A stretch of 64,000 bases of DNA from the NCBI GenBank assembly GCA_910585615.1, contig CAJUFO010000016.1, forward strand, positions 1-64,000. Direction: 5' to 3'. Within the stretch, counting starts at the first letter, position 1. Each line of letters starts with the position of its first letter. This DNA is from an uncultured Acetatifactor sp. (GTDB lineage Bacteria; Bacillota; Clostridia; Lachnospirales; Lachnospiraceae). The translations under genes and the position numbers were made by a program. Positions 60,431-64,000 of this stretch are shown here, piece after piece. The notes beneath the pieces were generated by a model. That model searched no databases. It was not told where the DNA came from and saw only the letters and a program-made list of their open reading frames with translations.

Positions 60431-61132
60431 TCAGTCAAACAAAATCTCCTCCACCGTCACGAAGGTATACCCCTCCTCCAGCAGCTCGTCGATAGCCTGC
60501 AGAGCCGCCGTCACGGAGGTATCGTAATAATCATGCATCAGAATGATGTCGTTCTCCCTGGTCTTGCTGACGATCTTCTCCGTAATCCGCCCCACGTTCC
60601 GGGAGCTCCAGTCCAGGGGATCCACGGTCCAGAGCACCGGGAACATGTTCAGCTCCTTCTCGAAGCTTTTGTCCCAGGAGCCGTAGGGAGGACGCACATA
60701 CTGTACTTCCTCCCCGGTGATTTCCTTTAATATCTCATTTGTCTTAATCAGCTCATCCTTGAATTTGTCCCTGTTGCCCTTCGTCAGCTGGATATGGCTG
60801 TATGTATGGTTTCCGATTAAATGTCCTTCATTGAACATTCTTTCGATAATATCCGGATGCAGTTCCGCATGCTCCCCAGTGACGAAAAAGGTGGCATGGA
60901 TGCCGCGCTCCTTCAGCCCGTCCAGGAGCTGGGCCGTGTAACTGGGGTGGGGGCCATCGTCAAAGGTTATGGCAATCTTCTTCACGTCCGCCTCCTCCAG
61001 CCGCTCTTCCCCCTCCATCCGGACGATGCTGCTGTCCGTCACCACCGCTCTGCTGCGCATTCCGTAAAAGCCCAAAAACAGCAACCCCGCCATCAAATCA
61101 AACAATAGGATTGCCGTCATCATCTTCCTCAT
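60431..61132 (-). CDS. Polysaccharide deacetylase (NodB-domain, membrane-anchored)
   Basis: 233 residues. One N-terminal membrane helix (TAILLFDLMAGLLFLGFYGM) anchors a NodB domain outside the cell: AITFDDGPHPSYT (metal Asp-Asp), GNHTYSHIQL (His-x3-His), RPPYGSWDKS and LMHDYYDT. It probably removes N-acetyl groups from peptidoglycan or a surface glycan. GAGG stands six bases before the ATG. It is placed between pfk and the mannosidase; no operon partner is evident. Confidence 0.9.
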   Translation of the reverse strand: MRKMMTAILLFDLMAGLLFLGFYGMRSRAVVTDSSIVRMEGEERLEEADVKKIAITFDDGPHPSYTAQLLDGLKERGIHATFFVTGEHAELHPDIIERMFNEGHLIGNHTYSHIQLTKGNRDKFKDELIKTNEILKEITGEEVQYVRPPYGSWDKSFEKELNMFPVLWTVDPLDWSSRNVGRITEKIVSKTRENDIILMHDYYDTSVTAALQAIDELLEEGYTFVTVEEILFD

Positions 61133-61330
61133 ATCAGACCTCTGCCCTTCTCATCCTCTCAGAGCATTATATGCTTCCCAAAATGCTTCCATTCATCCCA
61201 GAACCGCCCATATCCCTGCTCAATGCCTCTGATGGGCAGCCGCAAAAAGGGACTGCCTCACAGCCGAACCTCAGCCATTCCACAGCCCCTCTTCCTTTTA
61301 TTCGTTTCTCTTTATCCCTTCACCCGGAAA

Positions 61331-62572
61331 TCATTTCTTCTTCAGCACCAGATGCTGGGGCAGGCCGTTGACCATGAACGGCTGGTAGTCCCCATGAATC
61401 AGGGGCTCGATGTAATTGATGAATTCCTGGGTCACATAGTTGCCCTCCCTGTTCATCCAGTTGCGGGGAACCAGCTTCTCGTGGTTGGCAATCCTGTGCA
61501 CATCGTAGATGCCGGCTGCGCTCTGGTAAGGATCGTCGGAGACACGGTCGATGACCACCATCTTGCCGGTGTCGCCCTCATCGGCAGCTTTCACGGCCGC
61601 GCCGCCTACCATGAACGCCTCGTCCACGTCCACACGGGAAGCCATGTGGGAAGCGCTCCTCTGCAGGGTGGAGAACTCGATGCTGCGGGTCTTGCAGCCG
61701 ATTTCCGCGGCCAGGAAGTTGGCCAGATAGGCCGCTGTGCCCTGAAGCTGCTTATGGCCGAAAGCGTCCACATAGTCGTTGCCGCCGCCCAGCTCGCACA
61801 CATATCTGCCGTCCGCCACCTTGATGCCCTCGGACACGGCGATGACTACGGAATTCTTCTTCTTCAGAAGCTCCTGGGTATTCTTAAGGAACTTGTCGAT
61901 ATCGAACACTGCCTCGGGCAGATAGATGGCATCCGGTCCCTCGCACTCCTCTGTCTTGGCAAGGGCGGTGGCACCTGTCAGCCACCCTGCGTTACGTCCC
62001 ATGACCTCGATGATGGTGATGGACTCTTTCTTATAGTTCAGACCCAGGGCATCGCGGATAATCTCCTTGGTGGAAGCGGCGATGTACTTGGCGGCGCTTC
62101 CGAAGCCGGGGGTGTGGTCGGTGAGGGCCAGGTCGTTGTCAATGGTCTTGGGTACGCCCAGGAACTTCTGCTCATGTCCCTTCAGAATCGCGTAGTCGGA
62201 CAGCTTCTTGATGGTGTCCATGGAATCGTTTCCGCCGATGTAGATGAATGCCTCAATCTGCAGCTTGTCCATGATTTCGAACAGCTTCTCATAAATCTCC
62301 GGATTCTCATGAATCTCGGGCAGCTTATACCGGCAGGAGCCCAAGAAAGCCGACGGCGTCCTCTTTAAGAGCTCGATGTCGATATCGGAATGAATCTGGG
62401 TGGACAAATCCACATACTGCTCGTCCAGAAAGCCCTGGACGCCGTGGAGCATTCCGTATACCTTGTGGAAGCCTCTCTCTCTGGCAGTCTTGTAGACGCC
62501 CGCCAGGCTGGAATTGATCACAGCGGTAGGGCCGCCGGACTGACCAACGATAATGTTACGTTTTTTCGCCAT
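61331..62572 (-). CDS. pfp: 6-phosphofructokinase, PPi-dependent type
   Basis: 413 residues. QSGGPTAVINSSLAGV opens the PFK fold; YIGGNDSMDT and GVPKTIDNDL place it outside the ATP-type GGDGS group, with Asn/Asp and Lys at the sites that go with pyrophosphate use; EVMGRNAGWL follows. It phosphorylates fructose-6-phosphate in glycolysis, probably reversibly with PPi. GGAGG precedes the ATG, and a good promoter lies at 62646-62674. Confidence 0.88.
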   Translation of the reverse strand: MAKKRNIIVGQSGGPTAVINSSLAGVYKTARERGFHKVYGMLHGVQGFLDEQYVDLSTQIHSDIDIELLKRTPSAFLGSCRYKLPEIHENPEIYEKLFEIMDKLQIEAFIYIGGNDSMDTIKKLSDYAILKGHEQKFLGVPKTIDNDLALTDHTPGFGSAAKYIAASTKEIIRDALGLNYKKESITIIEVMGRNAGWLTGATALAKTEECEGPDAIYLPEAVFDIDKFLKNTQELLKKKNSVVIAVSEGIKVADGRYVCELGGGNDYVDAFGHKQLQGTAAYLANFLAAEIGCKTRSIEFSTLQRSASHMASRVDVDEAFMVGGAAVKAADEGDTGKMVVIDRVSDDPYQSAAGIYDVHRIANHEKLVPRNWMNREGNYVTQEFINYIEPLIHGDYQPFMVNGLPQHLVLKKK

Positions 62573-62645
62573 TTCTTAATCCTCCAAATAGAATTTTTGC
62601 AAATCGGATTCCCCGACATACAGTTACATTATTTTCATCTGTTAA

Positions 62646-62674
62646 ATCATACCAAAAATACGCGTAAATTACAA
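62646..62674 (-). promoter_or_regulatory. Sigma-A promoter of pfp
   Basis: TTGTAA (62669-62674), 17-bp spacer, TATGAT (62646-62651) on the minus strand, with an extended TGG before the -10. Confidence 0.75.
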
Positions 62675-62681
62675 CACCAAA

Positions 62682-62855
62682 TTAAATAAACTGGTTCCTT
62701 TCCGCGTCATAATGATAGCCTATATTCCCAAGCCTGTCCAGAATGTCCTGCCTGTCCGCATCCAAATCCTCGCACAGAGCGTCAAAGCTGCCATAAAAGT
62801 CCCGCAGCTTTGTATTCACGAAGCTGAGCAGCATCACCGGATCCTTCGGAAGCAT
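62682..62855 (-). CDS. DUF4250 small protein
   Basis: 57 residues: MLPKDPVMLLSFVNTKLRDF, then ADRQDILDRLGNIGYHYDAERNQF, the pattern of DUF4250, a small helical family of Clostridia with unknown role. The ATG at 62855 is preferred over an in-frame GTG three codons upstream, because GTGAGG lies at proper spacing. Confidence 0.8.
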   Translation of the reverse strand: MLPKDPVMLLSFVNTKLRDFYGSFDALCEDLDADRQDILDRLGNIGYHYDAERNQFI

Positions 62856-62908
62856 GTCCCTCACCTTCTTTCCTCTTCATTCTACCAGACATCTCCCTCT
62901 ATGGCAAG

Positions 62909-62934
62909 GAAAAAGGAGCGCTATGGCCCCTTTG
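62909..62934 (-). terminator. Possible terminator of the LCP gene
   Basis: On the minus strand AAAGGGGC and GC-CTCCTTT arms with a CATA loop are followed by TTTTCC, directly behind the stop codon at 62937. The stem has a bulge. Confidence 0.4.
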
Positions 62935-62936
62935 TT

Positions 62937-63995
62937 TCACTCGGTGAGATACGGCGAAGTGTCCGCCTCCACCTGTCTCCCATACTCCTTTACGTTCTCC
63001 GTGACCGTATAGTCATCGTCGCCGAAGAAGAATTTGTGCAGCCATACCACATTGTCTTCCAGGCTCTTAGGGATGACGCAGCTGCCCTTGGCGCCGATAT
63101 TGCCCACGGTGCGCAGGCTCTCCTGAGGGAATCCGTTCTCCTCGACGATGCTGTATTTCCCCACATCCGCCAGGAGATCCAAGATATCCGCGGAGTCGAG
63201 GCTGGTGTAGATGTCCCCGATACAGTCGTTGAACACCTTGGTCAGAGTCACGAGGTCGGTCTTTTTCGCCTGCTCCTCCAGCGCCTTCAGCACTTCCCTC
63301 TGTCTGGCGGTACGCCTGTAGTCGTCCCCGCCGCCGTAGCGGATCCTGCAGTAGGCCGTGGCCTGCATGCCGTTGAGCAGCTGATATCCCGGCTCCGTCA
63401 CAGGGGTATAATCGCACTGCAGCACATTGGAGATGCCTATCTGATAGCTGTTGAGATGATGCACAATCTCGTCATTTTCCACATCGATATAGACGCCGCC
63501 CAGCCCGTCGATGACGTTCCGCAGCCCTTTATATCCCACAGCCACGAAATCCGTGATGTCCATGTCCAGGTTCATGTTCAGCATCTTCACCGCCTGCTCC
63601 GCGCCGCCGGAGAAATAGGCCTGCGTGGCCTTCCAGTAATCATCGTTGCCCAGGTTCAGATATGTATCCCGGTATACGCTGACCAGCCTGATGTCCCCCG
63701 TATCCATGTTCACGCTAGCGATCATGATGCTGTCGCTGTGGCTGCCCTTGTACATCTGGGCCTCGTTCTCCGCGTCCAGCCCGAACAGCGCGATGTTCCG
63801 GTAGCCCTGCATGGTGCCGCCCTCTTCCTTGAGATGCTTTACCTCCTCGTGGATTTCCAGCACCTGGGGATCCAGCTCCGCCATCTTGGGTCCCTCGCTG
63901 GATTTGTGCATCACCAGATATAACACCAACAGCATTATCAGAATAATGACAATCTCAATGCCAAAAAGAATCAGCTTCGTCCTGCTTCTGGCCAC
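62937..63995 (-). CDS. LCP (LytR-CpsA-Psr) family cell-wall glycopolymer ligase, possibly 5'-truncated by the window edge
   Basis: 352 residues in the window. A membrane helix (LILFGIEIVIILIMLLVLYL) after a short basic start is followed by the LCP domain: SDSIMIASVNMDTG, LVSVYRDTYLNLG, VGYKGLRNVIDGLGGVYIDV and the arginine block IRYGGGDDYRRTARQREVL. LCP proteins attach teichoic acids or capsule from undecaprenyl phosphate to peptidoglycan. The GTG at 63995 sits directly against GAGGA, and the frame stays open to the edge, so the true start may lie outside. It could link the glycan made at 28-48 kb, but that is only a possibility. Confidence 0.88.
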   Translation of the reverse strand: MARSRTKLILFGIEIVIILIMLLVLYLVMHKSSEGPKMAELDPQVLEIHEEVKHLKEEGGTMQGYRNIALFGLDAENEAQMYKGSHSDSIMIASVNMDTGDIRLVSVYRDTYLNLGNDDYWKATQAYFSGGAEQAVKMLNMNLDMDITDFVAVGYKGLRNVIDGLGGVYIDVENDEIVHHLNSYQIGISNVLQCDYTPVTEPGYQLLNGMQATAYCRIRYGGGDDYRRTARQREVLKALEEQAKKTDLVTLTKVFNDCIGDIYTSLDSADILDLLADVGKYSIVEENGFPQESLRTVGNIGAKGSCVIPKSLEDNVVWLHKFFFGDDDYTVTENVKEYGRQVEADTSPYLTE

Positions 63996-64000
63996 TCCTC

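Overview
The window looks like a chromosomal segment of a moderately GC-rich Gram-positive anaerobe of the Lachnospiraceae type (Clostridium cluster XIVa). The evidence is strong AGGAGG ribosome binding sites, sigma-A promoters with 16-17 bp spacers, a LexA box of the Firmicutes type, the Firmicutes gene order rimP-nusA-rnpM-ylxQ-infB-rbfA-nrnA-truB-ribF followed by rpsO-pnp, an LCP cell-wall ligase, and small clostridial families such as DUF4250 and DUF5685. I cannot name the species. Almost everything up to 51.2 kb lies on the minus strand.

Layout, left to right. 0-0.1 kb: 5' end of a group II intron, sitting directly behind the terminator of a glycosyltransferase gene. 0.1-5.3 kb: an apparent operon (DUF1653 protein, cytosolic 5'-nucleotidase, SfsA-MutY fusion, glycosyltransferase) with its own promoter and, further upstream, a LexA-controlled promoter. 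5.3-10.5 kb: a J-domain/DUF5685/zinc-ribbon trio and the TldE/TldD pair. 10.6-26 kb: conserved translation and RNA genes (pnp, rpsO, the rimP-nusA-infB-ribF operon), interrupted by a secreted NlpC/P60 hydrolase and a Na/Pi cotransporter. 26-28 kb: a LiaF-like membrane protein with a LytTR regulator, a GNAT enzyme and a 56-residue protein.

28.2-48.6 kb is an accessory surface-glycan locus with lower GC. Transcription runs right to left: an AbiEi-like regulator, glycosyltransferases (one frameshifted), flippase and polymerase, two CMP-sugar synthetases with a DUF115 protein and an HMGL-type aldolase, a decayed acyltransferase, then LicD and a complete 2-aminoethylphosphonate (AEP) route (PEP mutase, phosphonopyruvate decarboxylase, AEP transaminase, CMP-AEP cytidylyltransferase). 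The expected product is a surface glycan carrying AEP and possibly an unusual CMP-activated acidic sugar. Upstream of the locus, a 214-bp segment holding the promoter is bounded by two identical 34-bp sites in inverted orientation. Each site has two 13-bp arms and an asymmetric 8-bp core. This is the architecture of an invertible, phase-variable promoter and is the most interesting observation in the window.

48.6-64 kb returns to ordinary sequence: membrane proteins, a P-loop kinase, an alkyltransferase-like protein, a UvrD-type helicase divergent from a Suv3-type RNA helicase, a GH38 alpha-mannosidase, a polysaccharide deacetylase, a phosphofructokinase of the PPi type, DUF4250 and an LCP protein at the right edge. 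A ~95-bp dispersed repeat occurs once near 19.8 kb and once near 52.0 kb.
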